Notes: generated from the sequence alone by a model not told the origin. A stretch of 64,000 nt of DNA from Mixophyes australis (GCA_036250195.1 JAVHZZ010000003.1:331375694-331439693), one strand, 5' to 3'; numbered from the stretch's first letter, positions 10,605-23,070 are shown. Made by a program: numbers and translations.

Positions 10605-10933
10605 CAGCATGGTGGCTCAGTGGTTAGCACTTCTGCCTCACATCACTGATGTCATGAGTTCGATTCCCAACCATGGCCTTATCTGTGTGGAGCTAGTACG
10701 TTCTCCCCGTGTTTGCGTGGGTTTCCTCCGGCGAGAACCTACTAGGGGGTTTCCTCCCACACTCCAAAAACATACTGGTAGGTTAATTGGCTCGTCTTAA
10801 AATTAACCCTAATCTCTCTCAGTGTATGTTAGGGAATTTAGACTGTAAGCTTCAGTGGGGCAAGTACTGTTGTGAGTGAGTTCTCCGTACAGCGCTGCGG
10901 AATTAGTGGTGCTATATAAATAGCTGATGATGA
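10605..10933 (+). mobile_element. tRNA-derived SINE, nearly full length
   Basis: The head has RNA polymerase III promoter boxes: box A tggctcagtgg (10613-10623) and box B gttcgattcc (10658-10667). The body follows (tgtgtggagctagtacgttc, gggtttcctcc, tccaaaaacatactggtagg, ttaattggctcg). The tail ggaatttagactgtaagctt, cagcgctgcggaattagtgg, gctatataaatag ends in (GAT)n. This structure fits a SINE mobilised by an L2-type LINE, whose 3' tails in this window are similar. It is not a functional tRNA gene: the cloverleaf is not preserved. Confidence 0.85.
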
Positions 10934-12371
10934 TGCATGGTAAGGAGAAATTTAATAAAATACATGATAGTAGTCATCCCAGTTTTAAGTGTTTGTGGCC
11001 ATAGATATATGGAATTGAGTGACTCATGTATGCAAACATGTCAATCTGTGGAACACTATTTAATAGCATAAAAACTTTACTGGATCATTCTCTGATGAAG
11101 GGAAATGGGTTTTCCGGAAATATGTAAGGTAACATCACAACATGAATATGGTGCTTGCCTGTCTCCTCTGACATTTGTATTTATTATGGTATTACCACAC
11201 AGGAAGACAGAAGAAATGCCATGACATGTGATGCAAGCAGTGGGGGAATACCACTGCAAGGGGTGTGGCCGCCAGGAGGGAATGCTGCATCGCCCCCATT
11301 CTGCTCTCAAAAGTGCCGAATGGAGGCCTCTTCTGAGCATGCTTAGGTCCGGCTCATGCACAGTGAAGCCCCAGCATGCTGTTTTGCTTATATTGAATTA
11401 TTATTACTTTTGCCAACACAAAATCATGTTATAATTCATGGTTTTTGCCAATAAGTAGGCTACACAGATCCACAGTGTGAGATTTTATAGAGATGTTTTA
11501 TTTTGTAATAAATTCCAGCTGCTTTATTTTATTAGCCAGTTGGTTTAGATATTTTATTAGAACTGTGTCTTTTTTTATTCATTTTGTAGAGTTGCAGACA
11601 TTCTCCCTTAACAGCTGCTGTCAAAATCTTACCAGCTGAGCTGATTAGGTGTTTTTTTCAGTTACATAACAAGGATCCAGCTAGTTTTATTTCCAAAGCT
11701 ATTAAACATATTGAGTTGGATCCATCAGAGGCTACTGCAGATCTTTTGGTTTATCAAAACAAAAATTGTATTGATCAGCTCAATACTTTTGTATCCTACG
11801 GTGTGAGGAATGAGAATATCAGTTTAACTTCTTTTTCAATTTTTTTTTTAAAATATTCTAAATTAAGTATCTAAAGAAAGCATTTCTATCTGAATATTTG
11901 GTATGTAGATGCACATTGAGTAAATAATATCTATGTTTACTTATATACTTTATACTTCCACCAACATTTTATTCATTATTCATATCAGTGCTAGTAATGT
12001 GTTCTATGATTTAAGAGAGATTAACTAATTACAGTTTTAATGTCTGGTCATACTACCCAGGCATCCAATCAGATTTGTGTCTTCAAATTACACATTTATT
12101 TGTGTTTTGTACTATTTATTTTAAAACTCTTCTGGTTGTTTACATCTGTCTGCTATCAAGTGCATATCATTTGGATAAGCAATTCGACTGATTTCGTGAT
12201 TTTCCTATTATGAATATACAGACATCTTTCTATATTTTTTTTTGTGGCATTAAAACCTTGTATATAAATACTTTGAATCTGTTGGAAACATATATTTTAT
12301 TTTTAAGAATTATTATTTATGTGCATTTGATGAGTTACACATTTGTCTCTATACTTTTTTTTACAAGAATT

Positions 12372-12550
12372 TATTAAGCATTGCTGCCTCACAGCACTGG
12401 GGTCCTGGGTTAAATTCAGACCAGGACACTTATCTGTGTGGAGTTTGTAGGTTCTCCTAGTGTTTGTTTGGGTTTCCTCCCACAGTCCAAAAACATAATG
12501 GTAGATTAATTGGCTATTGACAAAAATGAACCCTAAAGGGTTTGTGTCTG
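12372..12550 (+). mobile_element. SINE fragment (head and body, no tail)
   Basis: Matches the body of the SINE at 10605: gctgcctcacagcactgggg, ttatctgtgtggagtttgta, gggtttcctcccacagtcca, ggtagattaattggct. Box B is degenerate (gggttaaattc). The tail is missing; the copy stops at 'gggtttgtgtctgtgttgta'. Confidence 0.75.
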
Positions 12551-12840
12551 TGTTGTAAAAAATACCAATTAAAACCCTTACAATGGGTAAAAGATTCAAC
12601 CACTTATCTGTGGAAGAGGCAACTCCGAATCCTAATCAAAAAGTCTCTTTTTGACGGCTCGCTGTTTTGGTATAACACAGATGAAGGGAGAACCTCGCTG
12701 CAGAATATTACAAACAACTGCTTCATAAAACTGTGAGAAACAACCACCCTACACGTTTCGTTCATGGAACTTCATCAGGGGTCTAGCATACTTGAATTTT
12801 TAACCCTTTGTAAGAGTTTTAATTTTTATTTTATAATAAA
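12550..12840. mobile_element. Unclassified element with inverted arms
   Basis: The left arm aattaaaacccttacaatgg then gtaaaagattcaa pairs with the right arm ttgaatttttaaccctttgt then aagagttttaattt. The middle holds acacgtttcgttcatggaac then ttcatcagggg, a motif that recurs in frog repeats as I remember them. Boundaries are approximate and the left arm touches the SINE fragment. Confidence 0.5.
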
Positions 12841-13584
12841 AGTTTTATGTTGCATTTTACACATGTTTGGCCGTTTTCCAGGTCTTTTCGCAATGTACAG
12901 ACATTGAAGCTGGTTTCTCGATCCAGTGAGGAATAGCTGATCGCCAAAGAAGTTACCAACAGGTAAGAATAAGATCATTACAAATAGTGTACATTGCTTT
13001 TAATATTATTATTGTTTTCGTGCCCAATTTATTACACTATAAGTGTGTTTCTTTTTATTTATTTGTCTGTTTATATAGTTAATACTTAATAAAAACAAAT
13101 CAAAGTTCATTAGGTAATTATTAAAATTAGTAACATGATATAAATTCTGCACCAAAATATACATTTTAACATAATTTTACCAATCTATACATTTTTAGTT
13201 TGGGAGGAATATAGATGAATTATAATGAACTATTTATTACTCATCTGTCTGTTTTTAACTTAGCAAGTTTATTTTATAAGTTATATACTATGTGCAGATT
13301 GACATTTTTTATTATCTAATTGCATTATATACAATGCTAAAATGTCAATTTTGGCAAAAGAATTTTAGAATGTTACTAAATTTAATCAATTTATAATCAA
13401 ATTTGAGAATTTATATTAATTATATAATTGATGGGGATGTTGGTTTGCGTAAAAGTAAAATCCAATAATTAATCTGAATTGCAAATGATTAAAAACATTA
13501 AACATTAATTAAAACATTGGAAATGATCAAATATTTCAAATATTGTAATAACTTTGTAATATTGTAACAACAGTATGCGTAAAT

Positions 13585-13764
13585 TAGAGGCTAGATTTAC
13601 TAAACTGCGGGTTTGAAAAAGTGGAGATGTTGCCTTTAGCAACCAATCAGATTCTAGCTGTCATTTATGTAGTGCATTCTACAAAATGACAGCTAGAATC
13701 TGAGTGGTTGCTATAGGCAACATCTCCACTTTTTTAAACCCACAGTTTAGTAAATATACCCCCC
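13585..13764. mobile_element. Palindromic MITE ('agcaaccaatcag' family)
   Basis: Ends gctagatttactaaactgcg and gtttagtaaatatacccc; the arms gtggagatgttgcctttagc and aaccaatcagattctagctg are mirrored on the right. It is almost identical to the copy at 55471, so the family was active fairly recently. Confidence 0.88.
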
Positions 13765-14491
13765 AGAACCCTAAACAATCCTTATCCAGATGGTCCCCAT
13801 TTAAGGCAGATGTCTGTCCTGTCCTCAAATCAGCCCTGAGTCCAGTGGCATCAGCTGTACGATTGAAACTGCAGGAAGTGGTTAATTACAAATAAGTCCT
13901 CCCTGATGTATTTATTCGGATATTTACATCACATTATAGTGACCCAAAACAGCTTACTTTACTGGAAGCTGAATAACGCATGCATATTGGCACATCATGT
14001 CTCAATAGGTTGCATAATTACAGTATACAGTGCAGTACACCCAACCACAAATCTGCTTCTATGTACAGATAAAGATACACAGTGCACCTATGTTAGGCCA
14101 CTTACTCAGTGGTGTAAAAAATTATGCTATTACTAGCAATTTTTTATAATCGCCTAAAAAGCATGTAAATGGTTAAAGGAATAGAACCTATTCTTTCCAG
14201 TAGCCCCATACCCACACGGAGTTGCATTTGCAGTTCAGTCGGGAGTGGTGGCAGCAAGGTGAGATTTTCTGGAACTTCCTTCCCTACTGTCCTCCCCTAC
14301 TTCACCCCCACTCCCACCCATCCTGACCGCATTAATGTATTTGCTGTTTTTTTTCTAACAGCAGTGGGTAACCTGCCTAAAAAACTTGTCATAAGAATGT
14401 GAATACCTAATGAAATAAAAAAAACTCTTATCGCAAACTTTATTACAATAGTTGTAGAAAATATAACAAAAAATATGGACTAACACAGTAC

Positions 14492-14568
14492 CTGTTAAAC
14501 CAATCATCAGTATAGCGAGGATATGGAAAAGGATCATTGCTGCTGAAATCATAACTTGCCTCTGCATT
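14492..14568 (-). CDS. PCSK2: PCSK2 exon 6 (between catalytic Asp and His)
   Basis: This 77-bp exon reads NAEASYDFSSNDPFPYPRYT followed by DDWFN and two bases of a Ser codon. It corresponds to the PC2 stretch linking the catalytic Asp loop to the His motif. The NAEASYDFSSNDP core is characteristic of PC2; human has Tyr where this protein has Phe in DPFPYP (comparison from memory). The acceptor is tttcag and the donor is GTACTG, another non-consensus GT site. The exon enters in phase 0 and leaves in phase 2, both compatible with its neighbours. It sits alone between introns of 10 and 16 kb, both crowded with mobile elements. Confidence 0.96.
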
Positions 14569-14660
14569 CTGAAACAACAATAGCACAAAATGTACAGTGA
14601 GAACAAAATCCTAAAAATGCAATTACAGATGTATGATGCATTGGAGGAAACAGGACATTA

Positions 14661-14874
14661 AGGGGCTGATGTTGAGCCGGACGTAATTTATGCTAAAAGC
14701 GTAGGCGGAAATTACGTCCGTTTAAATGACACAATTAGCGTAGCATGCACTGGTGCACATATTAAGCATAGAGAGGCACAAATGGAAGATACGTCTAAGT
14801 CCCAATACAGACTTTTAATGTGCATGTGCAGCTGGACTTGCATAAAACTTGCATAAAACTCTACATCACCCCCT
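14661..14874. mobile_element. MITE-like element
   Basis: The left end ggggctgatgttgagc and right end ctctacatcaccccc are imperfect inverted repeats; inside, an inverted pair (ggacgtaatttatgc and gcggaaattacgtcc) forms a hairpin near the left end. No TSD was found. Confidence 0.45.
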
Positions 14875-16823
14875 AAATGTTGAATTCAATGATGCTCAGT
14901 CAGCTATCTGAATTGTAGTTGCCCAATCCTGATCTAAACTCATATAAAGGCATTTTCAAACTTCACACAACTTAATCTTATTGGTCTTTACATACTTTCC
15001 TGAGGTTTTTGCAAAATACACTGCATTAGCTTTGTACTCCATTCAGTGCATTTCAGCTATGCTTTGGTATCATCAGGCAGAGGTGTTTATTTTCTTTGAC
15101 TTACAATATAGCTCTGCTTTGCTTACTCCACTGGATGCAATTGTGGGAAAAAAAAGTGCAAGGAAACAACAGAGAACTCTACTTGATAATGTAAAAACAT
15201 GGTTGTAAAACTCAGAACTCAGCCAGAAATCAGCAATGAATGTAGTGCAAGAGCCTTGAGGATGTGTAGAAACCAATAAATTAAAGTCATCTAAAAGTGG
15301 ATAATTCCTTTAAGCGATTTTACATAATGGTTCTTCATTTCACGAGCATTATGAGAACATTCAAAATATACTGTAATGGTATAACAATGAAATTGATGCT
15401 TTTACATGTTTACAAAGTCACATGACAATGCAATTGAATAGCTTAAGAAAGAATTCTATGTTTTTCAACTTTGAAAATGGTATTGATGTTTTAGGGTTTA
15501 ACAAAGGTACAAGAGAATAATATAGGCAGTACCAATAAACAATAAGATAAAATGGGAAAACAAAACAAATGGATTGCTGTCATACAACAAAGGAAGGGGA
15601 AAGCACATGTGAAGAATAACAATTAAATGTCATCTGATCACTGAGTAAAATTACCATACATTTTAATTAAATAAGATAATTCATTCATAGATGATTACTG
15701 TGTTGGATTAAACTTGCCAGGAAACTAGAATATGTTCTTCAAATAAAGAGTGAAATCACTGAGGTCTTTTGTCGAAGACTCTCTAAAGCCGTTATTGTAT
15801 TGTGCATTACTATATACTATATAGATTATTTAGTTCTAACGGTGCACAGTTCTAAAAAAAAAATGAAAGACATGTTGTATTTAATTCATGGTCTCCTCCT
15901 GAGGTACAATTGCTGTAAATGAATGCATCCCCAAGGATCTCACTGATGTCTCCATGGTTACCCTGCCTGGATATGAATCTGTACAGTTAAAGTAAAGTAA
16001 TATCAGACATAAATAATTCATGGTATCTCTATACAACTATGTGACCCAGATTTTAAATATCATGAAGGTTATTAGTTTGAGGCAGAGCATTAGTTCAGTG
16101 GAAGAAACGGGTCCTGATTTAACTTAAAGTGAATAGAAATGGAAACTTGCAAATTATTTTTCTGTCTAAAAATGTGAAAAGAAAAAAACATGGTGGCCGA
16201 GAAACTTAAAATCTATTAGTTGCATGCATACAGTGGAGTAGCCATTTTGAGAAAGCCTACAATTTACTAGAATCCACTCTGACATCATTGGGGAAGACAT
16301 TTTGTGGACTGAAATACTATTCAGAGAGGAGGCCACCTTTATCCCTCACGGACTTCTTTGCTTCTTAGTGAATTGAAAATCTGCATGCTAATAAATATTT
16401 GTTCAGCTCACAAAATGGCTGCCTCCACTTTATGTAGGCATACCTCCTAACATTTATTTATATCACTGAAAACAACCACTTTGTGCAAAGCTCTGAACAT
16501 TTCTGAGTAAGCTCCGCCCCTTACCAGCAAATAACATCCCAGCATGGTATCTATAATTATTGTTAGCATAGCTGCAAGAGAAGACCTCAGTGATATTGAA
16601 AGAGTGGTTACTGTTGAGGCACATTTTGCAGGAGCTTCAGTGACACATTTGTAGGTGGGAATGGTTATGCAAAATAGCAGGAGTGGCTTTAATTCAGATG
16701 GGCAAATACATGTACTAGTTAGCATGATATAGTGCACCATTGACAATAATGACCACATTCCCCTGCACAACAAATGACCTTCAATTTCCCACGCAGCAAA
16801 GGTGGGCGAATGAAGCCCAGGTG

Positions 16824-16826
<3 letters not shown>

Positions 16827-16870
<44 letters not shown>
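16827..16870. repeat. (TA)n microsatellite
   Basis: Uninterrupted TA dinucleotides for about 44 bases. Likely polymorphic. Confidence 0.97.
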
Positions 16871-16873
<3 letters not shown>

Positions 16874-16929
16874 CTAGGAAAAAAATATAGCTATATACCT
16901 AAGCTTGAAATATTAGACTACTAAATATA

Positions 16930-18120
16930 AAGAAGACATAACCCCTAATTCCAGACATACATTGCCTAGAGGAATCCTCCATTGTCGGTCACATGTGGCA
17001 CAGAGATAACCATTTGCCTATCAAATATTATGCCTAACCCAAACATACATACATAACCCATTTGACCAGGCTTTTTTCGAGCTGAACCCAGTCTGAGGAA
17101 TTCCCTCCCTCATACAATAAGGCTTTCCTCTGGTCTACAAACTTTCAAGCGTTCCCTGAAACCCACCTCTTCAGGCAAGCTTATAATATTCCTCAACCAC
17201 CCTCTTAACCTTACTAGGTTATTCTGTTATCACCCTTTACACAGTTCACACAAGACAACAACCCTCTGACCCCAGACCAACATTGCTGTGTGACTGGATC
17301 ACATAACATACCAATCACTTTTTAACCTTTGAAATCTGGCTGGACCAATATGCAATATGTAGATTTAACCTCATGTATCCGATTCCCATTGACCTATAGA
17401 TTAAATACATGCAAGCAGGGCCCTCTTATCTCTTTGTCTGTTTTACCCAGTATTGTTTATTACTGTGTTTGTCTCCAATTGTAAAGCACTATGGACTTTA
17501 CTGGCGTTATATAAATAAATGTTGATGATAATTAATGGTTTTGTCAGCCACCTATTACACTGAGATAACGCCATTGCCAAACATATATTTTACATATACC
17601 CACAATGCAAGCTGTATATCGCAGAGAAAGGACCCCCATTGCCAGACATCCTGTATATTGTACAGTTTTTTTTAATTGGTTATACATACACTGCAGATAA
17701 ATAGTCCATTACCATTCTTACGTTGCTCTAATACCCCCATTGCTGGCCATATACTGCAGAGAAATGTATCCACATTTCCAAAAATGTATTTTAGAGATGT
17801 GTGGTTTATTATGAAAACTGTGCCAGTGGTATCTATATTATTATGTCCCTAAAATGCATTTCAGACTAAGACCCCCATGTTTCCAGCATTATGTTGCAGA
17901 GGAATTTCCCCCATTGCCAGTCATATATTGTAGAGAAATGCCATTAAATTGCACAGTTACCCACACTGCCTGTCTCATATGTTGCACATATTCCAGATAT
18001 GATCAGTTATATTTTGCCAATAGCTTAAATTTTCCGTATGCTACACAGTTATGTAGCCTTATGATTTTCCCCTAACTGGCAACCATATGTTGTACAGAGA
18101 TACGACCCTTACATGCTAGT
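16930..18120. repeat. Degenerate tandem array around 'cccccattgccagacatat'
   Basis: Diverged copies of a phrase close to cccccattgccagacatat followed by tgcagagaaat recur at about 16970, 17570, 17630, 17735, 17870, 17910 and 18065, at irregular spacing. The array is interrupted by an L2 LINE 3' end (about 17070-17535). The unit is old and much mutated; exact period cannot be fixed by eye. Confidence 0.55.
17070..17535 (+). mobile_element. L2-like LINE 3' end
   Basis: It starts within the coding tail (tttttcgagctgaaccc, tctggtctacaaactttcaa, gcgttccctgaaacccacc, decayed WS-TNFQA-S--PPLQ-type residues) and continues through a 3' UTR (ctctttgtctgttttaccca) to ggcgttatataaataaatg and a (GAT)-like end. 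Clearly the same family as 19107-19595. Truncated at the 5' end, as is usual for LINE copies. Confidence 0.8.
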
Positions 18121-18799
18121 CATCCCCCCTCCCCAGTCACTTACCTGGTAAACATGTACTCTTCGGATCACTCATAGCTATGAATGACCCTGCAACCTAC
18201 ACCCAACAGGCCTGTGATGTGGAGGCAACACGAGGAAGCACCACTGTCGACCACTTTTGACAAGTGCTCAGATAACCTCCTCTGTCCCAGATAGCAACTT
18301 TGATTGGTAAAGAGATACCCTTCTTGGAAAACACCAAAGAGCACCATGTGGGCCACCAAATTCGGCAGTAGTGTCACAAACTGACTGGCTTGAAAGTAGG
18401 TCTCTATACGGACCTCATTTTTGGAGGCAAAATGTTGTATCCATACACAGACAGGTACTTGGGTAGTTTCCTTTGATATCCCAGAGGAGTTCCTGGATAT
18501 CCTTACTCTAGCATGTTGTTTGTATAGTCAACCAATACTAACAAGCAAGAGCTATTGAAGTAACAGTATCTCTTCTTCTAGTAGGAAACAAAGCCAGACA
18601 AAGTTTTACTTCTCACACACTTCACTGCACTCCAGACATTGCTCCTTGCTTTCCCCTATCAACACTGCTTTCCAATATTTGATTCACCCTCAGTAGTAAT
18701 ATCATGGCTTACTGGCCAGACTAACTAGAAATGTACTGAATCTATTTGAAGGGTGAAGTGGGGGAGAGAAGGGGTGTTTTACACATAGGCAATGTACAA

Positions 18800-19595
18800 T
18801 ATGAGCGTGCCAAGGTATAGTGCCTGTTTTCTCCAATATAAAATACTTTTACTAACCTACAAGGTCATCAACAAAGCTGCACCAACATACATCTCCTCTC
18901 TTGTCTCAAAATATCTCCCAACTCGACAACTCCATTCTACACAAGATATGCGTCTCTTATCCACCTGTGTGTCTGTCTCTGTGTGTGTCTATGTGTGTGT
19001 GTGTTAGGGAATTTAGACTGTAAGCCCCAATGGGGCAGGGACTGATGTGAATGAGTTCTCTGTACAGCGCTGCGGAATTAGTGGCGCTATATAAATAAAT
19101 GTTGATGATTACATCCTCCCATTCCCGGCTACAGGACTTTTTTCGGGCTGCACCCACTCTATGGAACTCTCTCCCTCGCACAATAAGACTCTACTCTGGT
19201 CTACAAACTTTCAAGCGTTCTCTGAAAACCCACCTCTTCAGACATGCTTATAATATTCTTCAACCACCCTCTTAACCTCACTACATTACCCTATTACCAC
19301 CTGTTATACAACTACCCTTGACCAACATTGTTATGTGACACGATCATTTAGCTTATGAGTCACTTTTACCTTTACAGCCTGGTTGGGCTGAAATGCAAAA
19401 TGTAGACTTAACTTTAGCCTCATGTGTCAAACTCCCATTGTCTCATAGATTGTAAGCTTGCGAGCAGGGCTTTCTCACCTCTTTGTCTGTTTTACCCAGT
19501 GTGTTTATTAGTTTACTATGTTTGTCCCAAATCTTAAAGCGCTACGGAATATGTTGGCGCTATATAAATAAATGATGATGATGATGATGATAGTG
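18800..19595 (+). mobile_element. L2-like LINE 3' end, interrupted by a SINE tail
   Basis: The 5' part (18800-18960) encodes LLTYKVINKAAPTYISSLV, a conserved segment of the L2/CR1 reverse transcriptase C-terminus. A SINE tail fills 18963-19107. The LINE resumes at about 19110 (acatcctcccattcccggct) and ends at the (GAT)n tail at 19575-19591. The coding frame is broken by stops. Confidence 0.82.
18963..19107 (+). mobile_element. SINE tail inserted in L2
   Basis: A (TG)-rich segment, then ttagggaatttagactgtaa, ccccaatggggcagggactg, acagcgctgcggaattagtg and ataaataaatgttgatgat match the tail of the SINE at 10605. A heavily 5'-truncated copy that split the surrounding LINE. TSD not clear. Confidence 0.75.
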
Positions 19596-21364
19596 CGCAC
19601 AGATTCGTCTGACTCCAGCTCTGAGTATCTTTCAGGTGCGTGATTTTTAGTCATATCACTTGCACCAGCTACAGGGCAGGTGGAAGTGCCGATTGATAGT
19701 GATGACGGACACGTATTTATGTCAGAGCCTATTATGTACAGTAGACATTAAGAATATCCTGATTTATCTATTTCATGTAAAAAAATTATAAAAATTTTTT
19801 TTTTCTAAAATCTATTTAGGTGTTAATGTATTTAATATCTTTTTTTATTATTTAATTTTTTTCTATGCGTTCTGATGGGACGTTATATTGCACATATGCA
19901 TTGTGCGTATCCTGCAGTGTGTTCAGTCTGCATACAGCAAGTCACTTATAGCCAGAGTGTACTTATACCCATATCCAAATGGAAACGTTTCTTGAGATCC
20001 TCTTGCGTGCAATTTCCATTTGCTTTTTAAAATAAACACATTGCATTCACTTTGCATTCCTTGATGAATCAGGAAAAATATGTTTAGGTTCCAAATAAAA
20101 AAAAAAAAGATAAATTTGTTATTCAAAGGAACCAACGCTAAGAAGCTGAATATAGACATCTAAAAAAATGATCAGGGCTGGAAAATTACCTACACAGAGC
20201 AGATGGCAAATACAAGCAGTATTTTTCTCATAAATGCCATTTTCTTATTAATTTTAAATATGTGCAAAGTTTATCTCTAGCTTTTTTTTTTAGATTCTTT
20301 CAGTTTGCTTCAGTTAACCGTTAATCATAAAAGTAAAACAACAACAATCTATTGCTTCAATTATTTGATTTATAAGTGTGATTTGTTTGCCATATACAGA
20401 ATTACAAAATTATTAGATCTCTATGTATGTAACTATCTATATTTGTATGCAAAAATGCTAAAGTAATGTATATCCAACACTAAAATAATAATTGACTTTT
20501 CATACAAAGCTTTATTGGGAATACTTACCTTATTTATTCTTAACATTGATTTCCCTTACCTTAAATGTTTTGTAAAAAATTGTAATATTGATCAGAATGG
20601 CTGGCAAGATTATATTACCTCAGATTTCATTAATTTCCCCTGCGTACCATTTCCATGCGAAAGTATACTAGTAACAGAGATGCATTCTGCTGGTGCTGGC
20701 ATTGTCCATTTATATACATGGGAAAACAAATCTGCTATTAAACGCAATAAACTCAAGATAAAACAATTGTAGATAATGTTAAGAGGCATCCTGTTTGCTT
20801 GCACTAACTCCTATACAGAGCTTGTGAAAGATAATGATTGATAGCACTAGCCAGTTGCCTGTTACTGTGCCATAAACACTGTTATTCTTTTTTCTTGCTC
20901 ATCCTTACTGAAAAGTGATGGGTGCTCTTCTAGACTCATTGCAATCAATTGCATATGTGAAGCTCTGCAACCAGGCCATGAGGAGATGGAGACACGCAGG
21001 GTGATGTTCACATTTTATTTCAGTTGTAGCTACTTAATGAGATGCAAGAAATATGAATGCTATAATGTATAAATTCTGTTTCGGTTGTAGGGCTACTACA
21101 TAAGGCTATACAAACATGCCTAAAATGTAGAATCTAGTGAAACACCAAGGTGGGGTACCTAAGTCTCAATATGTACCTTCCTGTTAATATTCAATGTTCA
21201 CTAATTTATTGACAAAATACAGGCTTATTTCTGTGAACTGGATTCTTATCATAATAAAGACAATGATGGCTTTAAACATCTGAGGCCAGGTAAGCAACAA
21301 GAACAATTAAGATGCAACTAAGTTATTCAAACTATTTAAACAAGAATATAAGCACAGAGAACAG

Positions 21365-21514
21365 GGGGCAATTGTATCATAGTCCATTTTTTTCAACTCG
21401 CGCTGGCTTGTAAAGGCAAGTTTGCCTTTACAAGCCAGCGCCGCTTTAAATTTTAGCTGTCAACTCGCCGATTTCGGGCGAGTTGAAAAAAACGGACTAT
21501 GATACATTTACCCC
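21365..21514. mobile_element. Palindromic MITE, 'catagtcc' ends
   Basis: The left end gggcaattgtatcatagtcc and right end ggactatgatacatttaccc are inverted repeats, and the centre is a stem (ggcttgtaaaggcaa then ttgcctttacaagcc). A diverged relative is at 29567, sharing the aagc-c-gcgccgctttaaat core. Confidence 0.8.
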
Positions 21515-22448
21515 CAAAAGGTAAAAACAAAAATGACTCTGTAATACCTTGCAAATCACAGGTATGTTACTGTAAACTACAGCCCAGACTGCTCTCTAGA
21601 GCCCAAGAATATAATAGAAGGTAATGATGGATGATGAGCTAATGATGGATCTTCCCACCAAGATCCACTGAATGTTATTGCTGTCCTGAGGGATGTTTGT
21701 TGCCAGCCCAGAAAGATGCACATTTGCAGTATAGGAAAATACATAACTTGCCACTGCCCAAGGGATGTCAGCAGGACTCATATGAAGACAGATAAGTCTC
21801 TTTTGTTTTGCTATGTTCAAGTTATTTAAGTAAGACATCAAACTGTGTTATGAAAACCTCTGACCGAGACTGTAATATTGTTGTTGAGAGGTGTTATAGC
21901 ACTGGCTAAAGGAAGAGTTTATTCCAGCCAAATCTGCTGTATTTAAAGTTATCTGCAAGCTGACTGGGACATAGAGAGCAATCATTTATCACAAGAGTTT
22001 GTCTATAGTGCATCACAAGTTTGATTCTATTGTGAAACTGCCTAAAATGGTCACTGATGAGACAATTGCAAGTTGTTTGACCCTACAGTTACTGGGAGAC
22101 AGCTGCTTATTCCATTAGACGGATTGCTAAATGGACATTAGCCTTTACACTGAAAATCATTTATTGTGCAGAATTGCTGTTGTTAACGGAGCTCAGGATT
22201 CACATGTGCGTCAAGTTGACTACGGATTTTACCTTGTACAAGTAAAGGAGCTTCATGTGTTAGCTGAAACTTTGCTTAAACCTGTGGACTATAATTTACC
22301 CCCTTGGGTTCTGTATATCATAAAGTGAACTAGAAAGCATCTAATCTGAGCCAGCTGGATTATTCCTTGTTGCATCTCTACTGATTTTTGTGTAAGAAGT
22401 ATGATCTGTATAATTGCACTAAAAGTATTGTGATTGATTGGTCTATAT

Positions 22449-22596
22449 CAGGGGTAGGCAACCTGCGGCTCTCCAGGTGTTGTGAAACTACAAATCCCAG
22501 CATGCCTTGCCACCTATCTGCTGGTTATCTACTGGCAAAGCATGCTGGGACTTGTAGTTTGACAACATCTGGAGAGCCGCAGGTTGCCTACCCCTG
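22449..22596. mobile_element. hAT-like MITE, 148 bp, perfect 8-bp TSD
   Basis: The termini caggggtaggcaacctgcgg and ccgcaggttgcctacccctg are perfect inverted repeats, extended by ctctccaggtgttgt and its complement. The flanks are gtctatat on both sides (22441-22448 and 22597-22604). The CAGGGG ends and 8-bp TSD are diagnostic of hAT transposition. It carries no coding sequence. Confidence 0.95.
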
Positions 22597-23070
22597 GTCT
22601 ATATTAACAGCTGCCACAGCATTTAGTGTAATGGTCTAATTTCACTACTTTAGGAGACAACCGGTTTCACTGATGCACAATCTCTAAGTTTAAAGTGGGA
22701 TATATTTATTCAGTGACCTATGTGTTGTGTTTCAATTTATATTGGCATATTGTTGAACCAAGATTTCTAAAATATTATTTATTTTGTGACATGTTGAATT
22801 ACATTGCATGTTGTTGGTATTGTGGTATTACTTCCATATACTACCACTACTTATCTGCTACTGTGGTAAAGCCTTATGCCACAAGAAAAGAGAATAAACC
22901 CATGAGTTTATGCAATTTTAGCCCTGTGTTACTTGCTTTATTCCAACACTACTGGGGGTACCTTCGCCTCTCTAGCATACCACTGGGACTGTAGAATCCT
23001 TCCTTACATGACTTTTGGGGTGTCCACCATCTGCCCTGTTACAACTCTTTAAGAGCTATATATGTCCCTA

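Larger units (their letters stand above)
4529..14491 (-). other. PCSK2: PCSK2 intron 6
   Basis: Intron of about 10 kb. Identified content: palindromic MITEs at 5555-5686, 7848-8026 and 13585-13764; an L2-like LINE fragment at 5870-6818 split by an L1-like insertion; a hyper-palindromic element at 8030-8329; a possible MITE at 9250-9380; a perfect short hairpin at 10454-10498; a tRNA-derived SINE at 10605-10933; a SINE fragment at 12372-12550; and an inverted-repeat element at about 12550-12840. I saw nothing I could name in 4530-5550, 6820-7840, 8340-9240, 9390-10440, 10940-12370, 12850-13580 and 13770-14490. Confidence 0.85.

Noticed and set aside
10605..10680. Possible functional tRNA gene (box A and box B present)
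   Set aside because: The stems of a tRNA cloverleaf do not form, and the sequence continues into a SINE body and tail found in other copies.
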